From Pseudomonas sp. MTM4 (lineage in GTDB: Bacteria; Pseudomonadota; Gammaproteobacteria; Pseudomonadales; Pseudomonadaceae), in assembly GCF_019355055.1 (NCBI RefSeq), contig NZ_CP048411.1, positions 1,426,001 to 1,490,000 of the forward strand: DNA of 64,000 nt. Reading direction: 5' to 3'. The number at the start of each line of letters is the position of its first letter. Position 1 is the first letter of the stretch. The notes below the pieces were generated by a model that did not search any database, was not told the origin of the DNA, and worked only from the letters and a program-made list of their open reading frames with translations. Both the position numbers and the translations under genes were made by a program. Below, one piece after another: positions 35,040-43,604 of this stretch.

Positions 35040-36002
35040 ATGACTATCCTGGTTATCGCTGAACACAACAACGCCGTTCTGGCTGCTGCGACCCTCAACA
35101 CTGTGGCTGCCGCAAAGCGGATTGCCGCCCAAACCATTGGCGGCGACATTCATGTACTGGTCGCTGGTAGCGGCTGCGGTGCCATCGGCGAAGCAGCTGC
35201 CAAGATCGAAGGTGTGACCAAGGTACTGGTCGCCGACGATGCAGCCTACGCCCACCAGCTGCCGGAAAACGTCGCGCCGCTGATTGCCGGCCTGGCGCAA
35301 GGAGCCTCGCCGGCCGCCTACAGCCACGTACTGGCTGCCGCGACCACTAACGGCAAGAACTCCCTGCCGCGGGTTGCAGCGCAGCTGGACGTCGACCAGA
35401 TCTCCGAGATCATCGCCGTCGAGAGCGCTGATACCTTCAAGCGCCCGATCTATGCCGGTAACGCCATTGCCACAGTGCAATCCAGCGCGCCGATCAAGGT
35501 GATCACCGTGCGTGCCACCGGTTTCGATCCGGTCAAGGCAGAAGGTGGTTCGGCTGCCGTCGAGCAGGTTTCGGGCACTGGCGACAAGGGCATTTCTTCG
35601 TTCGTGGGTGAAGAACTGGCCAAGTCCGACCGTCCCGAGCTGACCGCTGCCAAGATCGTTGTCTCTGGCGGTCGCGGCATGCAGAACGGTGAGAACTTCA
35701 AGCACCTGTACTCGCTGGCCGACAAGCTCGGCGCTGCCGTTGGCGCCTCGCGCGCGGCGGTCGACGCCGGCTTCGTACCGAACGACATGCAGGTCGGTCA
35801 GACCGGCAAGATCGTTGCGCCGCAGCTGTACATCGCCGTGGGTATCTCGGGGGCCATTCAGCACCTGGCCGGTATGAAAGACTCCAAGGTGATCGTCGCG
35901 ATCAACAAGGATGAAGAAGCGCCAATCTTCCAGGTCGCCGATTACGGCCTGGTGGGTGACTTGTTCGAGATCGTGCCGGAGCTCGAGAGTCTGCTTGGCT
36001 GA
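35040..36002 (+). CDS. etfA: electron transfer flavoprotein alpha subunit
   Basis: 320 residues, slightly longer than the usual 309 or so. N-terminal [15 protein letters not shown]-terminal FAD site with [36 protein letters not shown] and [17 protein letters not shown]. The ATG begins directly at the end of the etfB stop codon (TAA then ATG), so the two are translated together. Typical pseudomonad codon use. Whether this is the core copy or an island paralogue cannot be decided from the window. Confidence 0.93.
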   Translation: MTILVIAEHNNAVLAAATLNTVAAAKRIAAQTIGGDIHVLVAGSGCGAIGEAAAKIEGVTKVLVADDAAYAHQLPENVAPLIAGLAQGASPAAYSHVLAAATTNGKNSLPRVAAQLDVDQISEIIAVESADTFKRPIYAGNAIATVQSSAPIKVITVRATGFDPVKAEGGSAAVEQVSGTGDKGISSFVGEELAKSDRPELTAAKIVVSGGRGMQNGENFKHLYSLADKLGAAVGASRAAVDAGFVPNDMQVGQTGKIVAPQLYIAVGISGAIQHLAGMKDSKVIVAINKDEEAPIFQVADYGLVGDLFEIVPELESLLG

Positions 36003-36060
36003 TAGACCGGTCTTCGGCGCTAGTCGGTCTAGCAGGCAACGGGTCGATGTCGAGGCCCCG

Positions 36061-36612
36061 TCAGCTATCCGGACGGACCACTGCAGCGATATCGCTCATG
36101 ACGTCCGTCCACTCCTCCTCGCCTATTTCCATCAGGCGAAAGAAGCGCAGCGCGAAAATGCCTTCGGCAGCGAAAAAGGCAACACGGGCGCGGCGCCCTT
36201 CTTCGGTCGAGGTGTCGAGTCCGGCAAGGCGCTCCCGGTACCACGCCTGGGTCGACTGCAGGTGCTCGGGAGTTTGTAGCAGCGCCGCCAACAGACTCGC
36301 CGCCTTGGCGTGAGAACCGAAGTCCGAGCCGCGAGTGGCCTCGATATGCGCGCGCACCGCCGTCAGCGGATCGGGGTCGTCCCCGGCGATGCGCTGGAAC
36401 TGCTCGGTATAACCCTTGCCCCAACGCTCGAACATCGCGTTGATCAGCTCATCCTTGGTGCCGAAGCTGTACTGCACGCCACCTTTGGTAATGCCCGCAG
36501 CTTTGGCGACGGCGTCTATCGTCAGTGCTGCAGCGCCTTGTCGATTGACGATTCCTTCGGCCACATCCAGCAGTACCTCGCGATCGATAGTTCTCTTTCT
36601 GCCCACATTCAT
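36061..36612 (-). CDS. TetR-family repressor of the adjacent efflux gene
   Basis: 183 residues. N-terminal helix-turn-helix AALTIDAVAKAAGITKGGVQYSFGTKDELINAM (about 28-60), then an all-helical ligand domain. Divergent from an MFS efflux gene, with a perfect 7-4-7 palindrome between them (36623-36640). The ATG at 36612 sits directly on AAAGGG; a GTG at 36606 has better spacing and may be the true start. The operator differs entirely from the steroid-island palindrome, so it is not the evident island regulator. Confidence 0.87.
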   Translation of the reverse strand: MNVGRKRTIDREVLLDVAEGIVNRQGAAALTIDAVAKAAGITKGGVQYSFGTKDELINAMFERWGKGYTEQFQRIAGDDPDPLTAVRAHIEATRGSDFGSHAKAASLLAALLQTPEHLQSTQAWYRERLAGLDTSTEEGRRARVAFFAAEGIFALRFFRLMEIGEEEWTDVMSDIAAVVRPDS

Positions 36613-36622
36613 CCCTTTAAAT

Positions 36623-36640
36623 TAAATACGTATGTATTTA
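36623..36640. promoter_or_regulatory. TetR-type operator
   Basis: TAAATACGTATGTATTTA: arms TAAATAC and GTATTTA are perfect inverted repeats with a 4-nt spacer, between divergent tetR-like and MFS efflux genes. AT-rich against a GC-rich background. Confidence 0.8.
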
Positions 36641-36701
36641 TATTCTGCCGCAACGTTTTCCCCCCGCCAATTGCTGGGATACCGGACCCGAGGATGACCC
36701 G

Positions 36702-38180
36702 TTGAAATCACCTCTTCGCTGGCTGGTGCTGGGCATATTATCCAGCGCGCTTTTGCTGATCGTCATCGACATGACGGTAATCTACCTGGCGTTGCCAAGC
36801 CTGACCTACGAACTGCGCGCCTCGGCCACCGAGAAGCTATGGATCGTGAACGCTTATGCCCTCACAGTCGCGGGCCTACTGCCCGGGATGGGCGCGCTGG
36901 GAGACCGCTTCGGCCACAAGCGGATGTTCATCGCCGGGCTGGTGGTGTTCGGTGGAGCCTCCCTGGGCGCTGCCTTTTCGCCCAGTGCCGAGGCGCTGAT
37001 CGCCGCCAGGGTGGCCTTGGCGGTAGGTGCGGCGATGATGATGCCGGCCACACTGGCGATCATCCGCCACGTCTTCGACGACGTCCGCGAGCGCGCCCTG
37101 GCGTTCGGCATATGGGCCGCGATCGCTTCGGGCGGTGCCGCCTTCGGCCCGGTCGTCGGCGGTGTGCTGCTGGAACATTTCTGGTGGGGCTCGGTGTTCA
37201 TCATCAACGTGCCGATCGTAATCGTGGCGTTGGTGCTCGCCGTGATCTGGGTGCCCGCCCGGCCCGGCAACCCCGATCGACCGTTCGACCTGCTCGCCTC
37301 ACTGTGGATCATGGGTGCGCTGGTCGGCCTGACGCTGGCCATCAAGGAAGCCGGCAAGCCAGACCCGTCCGTGCTGCAAGCCAGCGCGGCGGCAATTACG
37401 GCGTTCGTGTGCGGCCTGGCTTTCCTGCGGCGCCAGCGCCAGACGACAGTACCGATGATCGAATTCGCTCTGTTTCGCGACCGCAGTTTCTCGGCTGGCG
37501 TAGCCACGGCATTGATCGCCTCGGCAGCATTGATGGGCATGGAGTTAGTGGTCAGCCAGCGGCTGCAGCTGGTGGTCGGCTTATCACCATTGCAGGCCGG
37601 TCTGGCCATTCTGCCAATCCCGCTGGGTGCCTTCGTCGCCGGTCCGCTTGCCGGATTGGCGTTGCCGCGCCTGGGGGCGGAACGCATCCTGAGCACCTCC
37701 CTCGCCCTGTCGGCAGCCGGGGCGCTGCTGTACCTGCTGGGTTATGGCGCCGCGCTATGGGTTCAGATTCTATCGTTCAGCCTGCTCGGCTTCGGCATCG
37801 GCGCGGCAATGACTGCCGCCTCCAGCGCCATGCTGTTGCATGCGCCGCCAGACCGCGCCGGCATGGCGGCGTCGATCGAAGAGGTCTCGTACGAGCTGGG
37901 CGGTGCACTGGGCATCGCCATACTGGGTAGTTTGATGTCCGGGGTGTATTCCGCAGCCTTCACCACACCGGCAGGCAGCGCGGCGCCAGCGCTGGCCCGA
38001 GACAGCCTAGACGGCGCGTTGATCGCCGCCGAAGCCCTGCCTGAAACCGTTGCCGCCCCGCTCGTCAGCCTGGCGCAAAGCGCTTTCGACAGTGCTTTCG
38101 TGACGGTAATGATCATGGTCGTCGCGCTGCTCGGCGCGGCATCGGCCGGCATCGCCCTGACCACCCGCCGCGCTCGTTAG
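36702..38180 (+). CDS. MFS multidrug efflux transporter (DHA2, SmvA/QacA-like), TTG start
   Basis: 492 residues, about 14 transmembrane segments. The N-terminal DMTVIYLALPSL and the LPGMGALGDRFGHKRMF loop are typical of 14-TM drug/proton antiporters. The start is TTG at 36702 with GAGG 10 nt upstream; the nearby ATG at 36694 opens a 3-codon frame only. Divergent from its likely TetR repressor; expression should rise when the repressor binds ligand. Confidence 0.86.
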   Translation: MKSPLRWLVLGILSSALLLIVIDMTVIYLALPSLTYELRASATEKLWIVNAYALTVAGLLPGMGALGDRFGHKRMFIAGLVVFGGASLGAAFSPSAEALIAARVALAVGAAMMMPATLAIIRHVFDDVRERALAFGIWAAIASGGAAFGPVVGGVLLEHFWWGSVFIINVPIVIVALVLAVIWVPARPGNPDRPFDLLASLWIMGALVGLTLAIKEAGKPDPSVLQASAAAITAFVCGLAFLRRQRQTTVPMIEFALFRDRSFSAGVATALIASAALMGMELVVSQRLQLVVGLSPLQAGLAILPIPLGAFVAGPLAGLALPRLGAERILSTSLALSAAGALLYLLGYGAALWVQILSFSLLGFGIGAAMTAASSAMLLHAPPDRAGMAASIEEVSYELGGALGIAILGSLMSGVYSAAFTTPAGSAAPALARDSLDGALIAAEALPETVAAPLVSLAQSAFDSAFVTVMIMVVALLGAASAGIALTTRRAR

Positions 38181-38517
38181 TGGAACACGCAAGCAACAGG
38201 ACGAAGCTTCAAGCCAATTGGAGATGCCAGCAAACCGCCTGCATGGAAAGGACCGCTCTGGACCAAGGCAACACCTGGCTCGTTGCGCTGCATCAAAGCG
38301 GCATCGATCGATATGGCTCATAGCTGCGTTAGGCCATCGTCGTGCCGAACTGGCGCTCGCGGCGCGGCATCCCGCCGGCTTCCAGCGGCGTCATGGCCGA
38401 TGTTTGGCGGTGAAGAACGCTGTGCTGCTCGCCCGCGACCAGTTGGCGGCCCAGGCCAAAGACCAGCAGGAAACCACGAGTCTGACATGCGCCTGATCGC
38501 TTGTTACACGCGACCGA
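38181..38517. other. gap with no supported gene
   Basis: 337 bp between the MFS efflux gene and the GlxA-type regulator. Short frames on the plus strand (for example 38218-38496) have no ribosome site or recognisable family, and no hairpin or operator stands out. It may be a decayed gene, but nothing proves it. Confidence 0.4.
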
Positions 38518-39495
38518 TTAGCTGAGCGCCTTCGAGCGCAGCTCCTTACAGAAGGTCCGACGGTAATCCGAGGGGGTCGTACCCAATTGCGCAGCGAACT
38601 GCTGACGCAGTGAAAGCGACGTGCCGAAGCCTACCTCCGATGCGATGCAGTCAATCGGCATCTCGGTGGTCTCCAGGAGCTGTTGTGCCCGCGCGACACG
38701 TTCGGCGTTGAGCCATTTGATGAAGGTCGTGCCTGTGGTTTCGCGAAAACGGCGGGTGAAGGTACGGCGACTCATGGCGGCCACATCAGCCAGCGTATCG
38801 AGCGACAAGGGTTCAGCCAGATGTTCCCGCGCCCACTCTAGGACACCGGGCAGCCGGCTCTCGCTCGGCAGCTGCGGAACAGGTTGTTCGATGTATTGCG
38901 CCTGCCCACCTTGCCGATGCGGTGGTGTAACCAGCAGCCGGGCCATTCGATTCGCTACATCGGCACCGTGTCGCTGACGCAGCAGATGCAGGCAACAGTC
39001 GATGGCGGCGACCGTACCGGCCGAGGTAATGATGTTGTCGTCAGAAACGTAGAGCACATCCGGGCGGAAGTGGCTGCTGGGGAAACGCCGAGCGAAGAGA
39101 TCGCGAGCCACCCAATGCGTGGTGGCTTCGCGGCCATCCAGCAGACCTGCATCGCCTAACACGAAGGCACCCAAGCACAGGCCAACGATCAGTGCGCCTT
39201 GTGCATGGCGCTGACGCAGGGCATCGGTCAGTTCGGTAGGTGCTTGCTGGTTGGGATCGCTCCAAGCCGGCACGATGACGATATCGGCACGCTCCATCGC
39301 CTCCAGCCCATCGGGGACATCGATCATCACGCCTTGATCGCTACGGACCTGGCCCGGCTTTACAGCGTAATATCGAACTTCGTAATGCGGCAGATCCGGT
39401 GCGTCTTTGGCTGCGCCAAAGACCATTCCGGGCACGGAGAGATGAAACAGGCTCACGCCATCGAACGCCAGGACGGCAACGCGAAGCATGGACAT
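38518..39495 (-). CDS. GlxA-type regulator (DJ-1/PfpI domain plus AraC HTH)
   Basis: About 325 residues: a DJ-1/PfpI-like N-terminal domain (LRVAVLAFDGVSLFHLSVPG; nucleophile-elbow GLCLGAFVLGDAGLLDGR) and a C-terminal AraC/XylS domain with TLADVAAMSRRTFTRRFRETTG and IASEVGFGTSLSLRQQF. Start taken at 39495; 39489 is equally possible and neither has a strong ribosome site. It reads toward lower coordinates, away from the hydrolase and the second GlxA-type gene, which it probably controls. Ligand unknown. Confidence 0.85.
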   Translation of the reverse strand: MSMLRVAVLAFDGVSLFHLSVPGMVFGAAKDAPDLPHYEVRYYAVKPGQVRSDQGVMIDVPDGLEAMERADIVIVPAWSDPNQQAPTELTDALRQRHAQGALIVGLCLGAFVLGDAGLLDGREATTHWVARDLFARRFPSSHFRPDVLYVSDDNIITSAGTVAAIDCCLHLLRQRHGADVANRMARLLVTPPHRQGGQAQYIEQPVPQLPSESRLPGVLEWAREHLAEPLSLDTLADVAAMSRRTFTRRFRETTGTTFIKWLNAERVARAQQLLETTEMPIDCIASEVGFGTSLSLRQQFAAQLGTTPSDYRRTFCKELRSKALS

Positions 39496-39636
39496 GGCAG
39501 ATGACCCGCTTGGGAAAGATGGCCCGAAAGTATCCAAGAGCTTTATTCAGGTCAAACATCGAGTGCCGAGCGGCATCGCTGGTAGGTGCTTCCCCGACCT
39601 GCGGATTGGGCACAGATCGGGATATCCAACAGCGGC

Positions 39637-40185
39637 TTAGGCCGTCAGATAGGCTTGCGTCGAGATCACGTTGGCGTAGCCGAACTTAAGGGCAGCCATC
39701 ATGGCCGCATGCACCTGAGCTGCCGGAACCTGTACACCCTCGAACTCCAGATCCAGCGTCGCGCAGGCATCGTGCAGTACGGTCACCGAATAGCCCAAAT
39801 CGGCTGCGGCACGAACGCCGGCATCGACACACATGTGGCTCATCGCGCCGACGATCACGATTTCTTCTACACCCTGCTCGTCGAGCAAACGCTTGAGCTC
39901 CGTTTCACGGAACGAGTTAGGGTAGTTCTTGACGATGACAGGCTCGCCATTCTGCGGGGCGACAGCAGGTTGGATCTCGACGTTTTGAGTTCCCGGAACG
40001 AAAGCCGGGACTTCCCCGTTGACGAATTCATGACGGACGTGAATGACCGGGACATCCTTGGCGCGGGAGTCGGCAATCACTTTTACTGCATTATCGACGG
40101 CTGCCTCGATACCGGTCAGCGGTAGATTGCCCGTCGGCAGGTATTCGTTCTGCAGATCGATTACGACCAATGCACGCTTGCTCAT
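39637..40185 (-). CDS. isochorismatase-family cysteine hydrolase
   Basis: 182 residues: RALVVIDLQNEYLPTGNLP carries the catalytic Asp, VKNYPNSF the Lys, and GAMSHMCVDAGVRAAADLGY the Cys nucleophile. Such enzymes hydrolyse amides or isochorismate-like substrates (nicotinamidase, ureidoacrylate hydrolase relatives). Start at 40185 with AAGGAG upstream; the frame upstream is open but non-conserved. Flanked on both sides by GlxA-type regulators. Confidence 0.85.
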   Translation of the reverse strand: MSKRALVVIDLQNEYLPTGNLPLTGIEAAVDNAVKVIADSRAKDVPVIHVRHEFVNGEVPAFVPGTQNVEIQPAVAPQNGEPVIVKNYPNSFRETELKRLLDEQGVEEIVIVGAMSHMCVDAGVRAAADLGYSVTVLHDACATLDLEFEGVQVPAAQVHAAMMAALKFGYANVISTQAYLTA

Positions 40186-40291
40186 TATTGGCTCCTTGAC
40201 GATGTTGTAAGGGGAAGCGTGACCATCATCAGCCATCGAGGCGCTTGTTGCGAAGTGGCGAGATCGACATCTTCAAGGGCTGGATCGACAC

Positions 40292-41322
40292 ATGCCGGAT
40301 ATGAACGTCATAGAGATCGGGATACTGCTGTATCCCGGTGCGCAGCTGGCGACGGTTCTGGGCCTGACCGATCTGTTCGCGTTTGCACAACGAATCGCCG
40401 ACGAGCGAGGGGCGCCGGATATGCCGGTTTTGCGCATCAGCCAGTGGCAAAAACAAAGCCCGAGCGAAACTCCGGTGCGCGTACAGGATTCGCTTGCTGG
40501 CATGAGCACGACGCCCGCCGTGCTCATCCTGCCCCCTAGCCTGGAAGAACCGATTGCCACCAGCGCAGCGGCGCCTTACAGAGATGGCTGCAGGCGCAGC
40601 ACCGCGCGGGGGCTACGCTCGCGTCCGTGTGTGCAGGCGCTTTCCTGCTTGGCGAAACAGGCTTGCTGTCCGGTCGCACCATCACGACGCATTGGCTCTA
40701 TGTGGAGAAATTCGCGGAGCGCTTCCCCGATGTGCGGCTCGATATCGACCAGCTCATCATCGACGCCGACGACATCATCACCGCCGGCGGCGTCATGGCC
40801 TGGATCGATCTCGGATTGCGATTGGTAGACCGCTACCTGAGCGCTGCGGTGATGATCGACACCGCCCAGATGTTTCTCGTCGATCCGCCCGGACTCCAGC
40901 AGCGTTACTACAGCGCCTTCGCGCCGCGGTTGGCTCATGGCGATCAGGCCGTGCTGGCCGTGCAGCACTGGTTGCAAGAGACAGGTGCCAAGCACATCGC
41001 CCTTCCCGACCTGGCTCAACGTGCCGGCATGGAGGTGCGCACCTTTCTGCGCCGCTTTCAGAAAGCTACCGGCATGACCACCACCGAATATTGCCAGCGC
41101 CTCCGAGTGGGCCGCGCGCGCGAGATGCTACAGGCGAGCCAGTTACCCATCGAGCGGATCGCCTGGGAGGTCGGCTATGGTGACGCCGGAGCGTTCCGCA
41201 AGGTATTCACAGGTATCGTCGGGCTCACGCCTAGCGAATATCGACGACGTTTCAGTGGGTTTCATAGGCAGGCTTGGGCAAATTCACGACCCGCCGAAAG
41301 AATGGCCCGTTTTTATCTATGA
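40292..41322 (+). pseudogene. GlxA-type AraC regulator broken by a one-base frameshift
   Basis: The first part (MPDMNVIEIGILLYPGAQLA...[18 protein letters not shown]) is a DJ-1/PfpI domain in one frame. The rest, from [31 protein letters not shown] through the AraC domain ([28 protein letters not shown]), is in the next frame. The switch falls at about 40574-40576: one base is missing after GCGCC. Both halves are otherwise intact and full length (about 343 residues when joined). Either a recent inactivating deletion or a sequencing error. Confidence 0.8.
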
Positions 41323-42293
41323 TTGTCTTTTGGGCCGCTATTGCTTCTTTCTCTCTGCTCCCACAATGCGCTCCTTCGAAACGAACCCAGGAGTCGCTCC
41401 ATGCATTTTTCAAAATCAGCAGTTCACTGGCTTTGGCCGTCAGCCTCGCCTTCACCAGCGCATTTGCCTCGGCACAACCAGCAGGTACATCAGCCACGCC
41501 TTCCGAGCGGGTGCAGCTGCAGCAGATCCGCAGCTCTACGCTGAAAATCATCTACGCCGACACGACCTTTCTGATCGACCCGATGCTCGCCAAGAAAGGC
41601 ACTTACCCAGGCTTCGAGGGCACTTACCGCAGCGAACTTCGCAACCCGCTGGTCGAGCTGCCGATGCCAGCCGAAGAGGTCCTTGCCGGGGTCGATGCGG
41701 TGATCGTCACGCACACTCATCTGGATCATTGGGATGACGCCGCGCAGCAGATGCTGCCCAAGGATCTCCCGCTGTTCTTACAGAACGAGGCCGATGCCGA
41801 GATCATCCGTGGGCAGGGCTTTGGCGACGTCCGGATTCTCACGGACCAAGCGGAGTTCGGCGGCGTCACGCTAAGCAGGATTGGTGGCCAGCACGGTACC
41901 GACAAGATGTTCGCTACACCTGAGCTCGCGGAGTTCCTCGGCGTTGCGATTGGTGTCGTCTTCGAAGCGCCAGAGCACAAAACGCTCTATCTGGCAGGCG
42001 ATACCATCTGGCGTGACGAGGTCGACCAGGCGCTAAGCCGGTACAAGCCCGAAGTCGTCGTGTTGAATGCCGGTTATGCACAGGTGACTGGCTATGACGG
42101 CGCGATCCTCATGGGCAAGGAAGATGTACTGCGTGCCAGCCAGGCGGTGCCGGATGCAACAGTCGTGGCGACGCACATGGATGCCATCAACCATATGGGG
42201 CTGAGCCGTAAAGAGTTGAAAGCCTACGTTCAGGAGAAAGGCATTCAGGAACGCGTCGAGATTCCCGAGGATGGGGCAACACTGAAGTTCTAA
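41319..42293 (+). CDS. exported MBL-fold metallohydrolase (UlaG-like), start uncertain
   Basis: Metallo-beta-lactamase fold with [10 protein letters not shown] (metal site), LAGDTIW and ATHMDAINH. The mature part starts near [13 protein letters not shown] after a hydrophobic [16 protein letters not shown] signal. In frame, the first ATG is at 41274 or 41319. A better start, ATG 41401 with AGGAG upstream, is one base out of frame; one more T in the T5 tract at 41406-41410 would give [14 protein letters not shown], an ideal signal peptide. So the 5' end is frameshifted or misread. Substrate unknown. Confidence 0.75.
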   Translation: MIVFWAAIASFSLLPQCAPSKRTQESLHAFFKISSSLALAVSLAFTSAFASAQPAGTSATPSERVQLQQIRSSTLKIIYADTTFLIDPMLAKKGTYPGFEGTYRSELRNPLVELPMPAEEVLAGVDAVIVTHTHLDHWDDAAQQMLPKDLPLFLQNEADAEIIRGQGFGDVRILTDQAEFGGVTLSRIGGQHGTDKMFATPELAEFLGVAIGVVFEAPEHKTLYLAGDTIWRDEVDQALSRYKPEVVVLNAGYAQVTGYDGAILMGKEDVLRASQAVPDATVVATHMDAINHMGLSRKELKAYVQEKGIQERVEIPEDGATLKF

Positions 42294-42430
42294 GCTGGCT
42301 TGGGACCGCCTTGTCAGGGCGCCCCACCTGCGCTAGCCCAGGGCTGCTGGGGGCTGATCCAGAGACAACGGGGCTTTGAACCGACTCCATCATGCTCAAG
42401 AATGTAGCTCAGGTCTGGAACGAGCATCGA

Positions 42431-42476
42431 TTGTATACAATTGCTGGAGATTTATTTGTCAGCATGTGTACAATTG
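42431..42476. promoter_or_regulatory. tandem GntR-like operator upstream of the cupin gene
   Basis: TTGTATACAATTG at 42431-42443 (containing the perfect palindrome TTGTATACAA) and ATGTGTACAATTG at 42464-42476 match at 11 of 13 positions and are 33 bp apart, about three helical turns. TTGTATACAA-like palindromes are common targets of GntR-family regulators; no such regulator is in the window. Confidence 0.6.
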
Positions 42477-42544
42477 AGCACATAGCTCCGCACCCAGCCT
42501 GCGGCCATCTCGACCGCAGGCACCACCAACAAGATGGGAGTCAT

Positions 42545-43384
42545 ATGGCAAACACAAGGTACTACGCCCCCACTGGCGGGCACCCAGCGCAGACTGAGTT
42601 GCTGACCGATCGCGCGATGTTCACGGAGGCCTACGCCGTCATTCCGAAGGGCGTGATGCGCGACATCGTCACCAGCCATCTGCCCTTCTGGGACAACATG
42701 CGCATGTGGGTGCTCGCCCGCCCGCTGTCCGGCTTCGCCGAGACCTTCTCCCAGTACATCGTTGAACTAGCCGACGGCGGTGGCAGCGAAAAGCCCGAGC
42801 AGGACCCGAACGCCGAAGGCGTACTCTTTGTGGTCGATGGCGAGTTCACCCTGACCCTCGAAGGCACCCAGCACGTCATGCGTCCGGGCGGCTACGCCTT
42901 TATCCCGCCGGCGGCCAAATGGAGCCTGCGCAACAACAGCGGCGCCCCTGCGCGCTTCCACTGGGTACGCAAGTACTACCAGGCCGTCGAAGGCCTGCCA
43001 CATCCGGAAGCTTTCGTCACCAACGAGCAGGACGTCGAGCCGATCGCGATGCCAGGCACCGATGGCAAGTGGGTCACTACTCGCTTCGTCGACATGAGCG
43101 ACATGCGCCATGACATGCATGTGAACATCGTGACCTTCGAGCCGGGTGCGGTAATCCCGTTCGCCGAAACTCACGTGATGGAGCACGGCCTGTACGTACT
43201 GGAAGGCAAGGCCGTCTATCGCCTGAACCAGGACTGGGTCGAAGTGGAAGCCGGCGACTATATGTGGCTACGCGCCTTCTGCCCGCAGGCCTGCTACTCC
43301 GGCGGCCCCGGCAAGTTCCGCTACCTGCTGTACAAGGATGTGAACCGTCACATGGACCTGGGCAAGTACAACCACCGGGCCTGA
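42545..43384 (+). CDS. (S)-ureidoglycine aminohydrolase-like bicupin
   Basis: 279 residues with two cupin domains (about 55-150 and 185-270). MANTRYYAPTGGHP, FVVDGEFTLTLEG and PFAETHVMEHGLYVLEGKAVYRLN, with a His/Glu metal set in the second cupin, match the AllE/UGHY family. It releases ammonia from ureidoglycine in purine (allantoin) breakdown. Start at 42545 (GGGAG upstream); the frame extends back to 42392 across the operator. No other ureide genes are nearby, so it is an orphan here. Confidence 0.82.
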   Translation: MANTRYYAPTGGHPAQTELLTDRAMFTEAYAVIPKGVMRDIVTSHLPFWDNMRMWVLARPLSGFAETFSQYIVELADGGGSEKPEQDPNAEGVLFVVDGEFTLTLEGTQHVMRPGGYAFIPPAAKWSLRNNSGAPARFHWVRKYYQAVEGLPHPEAFVTNEQDVEPIAMPGTDGKWVTTRFVDMSDMRHDMHVNIVTFEPGAVIPFAETHVMEHGLYVLEGKAVYRLNQDWVEVEAGDYMWLRAFCPQACYSGGPGKFRYLLYKDVNRHMDLGKYNHRA

Positions 43385-43396
43385 TTCTTCGCATCG

Positions 43397-43430
43397 AACG
43401 CCCCCTCGCCTCTTGGCCAGGGGGCGTTTT
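43397..43430 (+). terminator. intrinsic terminator after the cupin gene
   Basis: AACGCCCCCT (43397-43406) pairs with AGGGGGCGTT (43419-43428), followed by TTTTCGTTT. Placed 12 nt after the stop of the ureidoglycine aminohydrolase-like gene. Confidence 0.8.
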
Positions 43431-43604
43431 CGTTTCTGCGGGTCGTTCTCGTAGAGGTCCGCCAGTTGATCTAGGCACTTAGTATCGGGCTAGCTGGGAA
43501 CGTCTGTGCGATCGGGCGTACCCGGCACATACGGTCATAGCCAGAATGGCAGCAACCAGCTGTCGGCCACGTGCCGTGACTGCTTCTCGACCGGTTCGCT
43601 GGCA

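Noticed and set aside
34590..35864. 424-codon open frame on the minus strand
   Set aside because: Lies antisense to etfB and etfA, both unmistakable.
36061..36612. TetR protein as the steroid-island regulator (KstR analogue)
   Set aside because: Its own operator at 36623-36640 is AT-rich and unrelated to the island palindrome, and no copy of that sequence was seen near the steroid genes.
38218..38496. 92-codon frame as a small gene
   Set aside because: No ribosome site, no recognisable domain, Arg/Ala-rich composition expected of non-coding GC-rich DNA.
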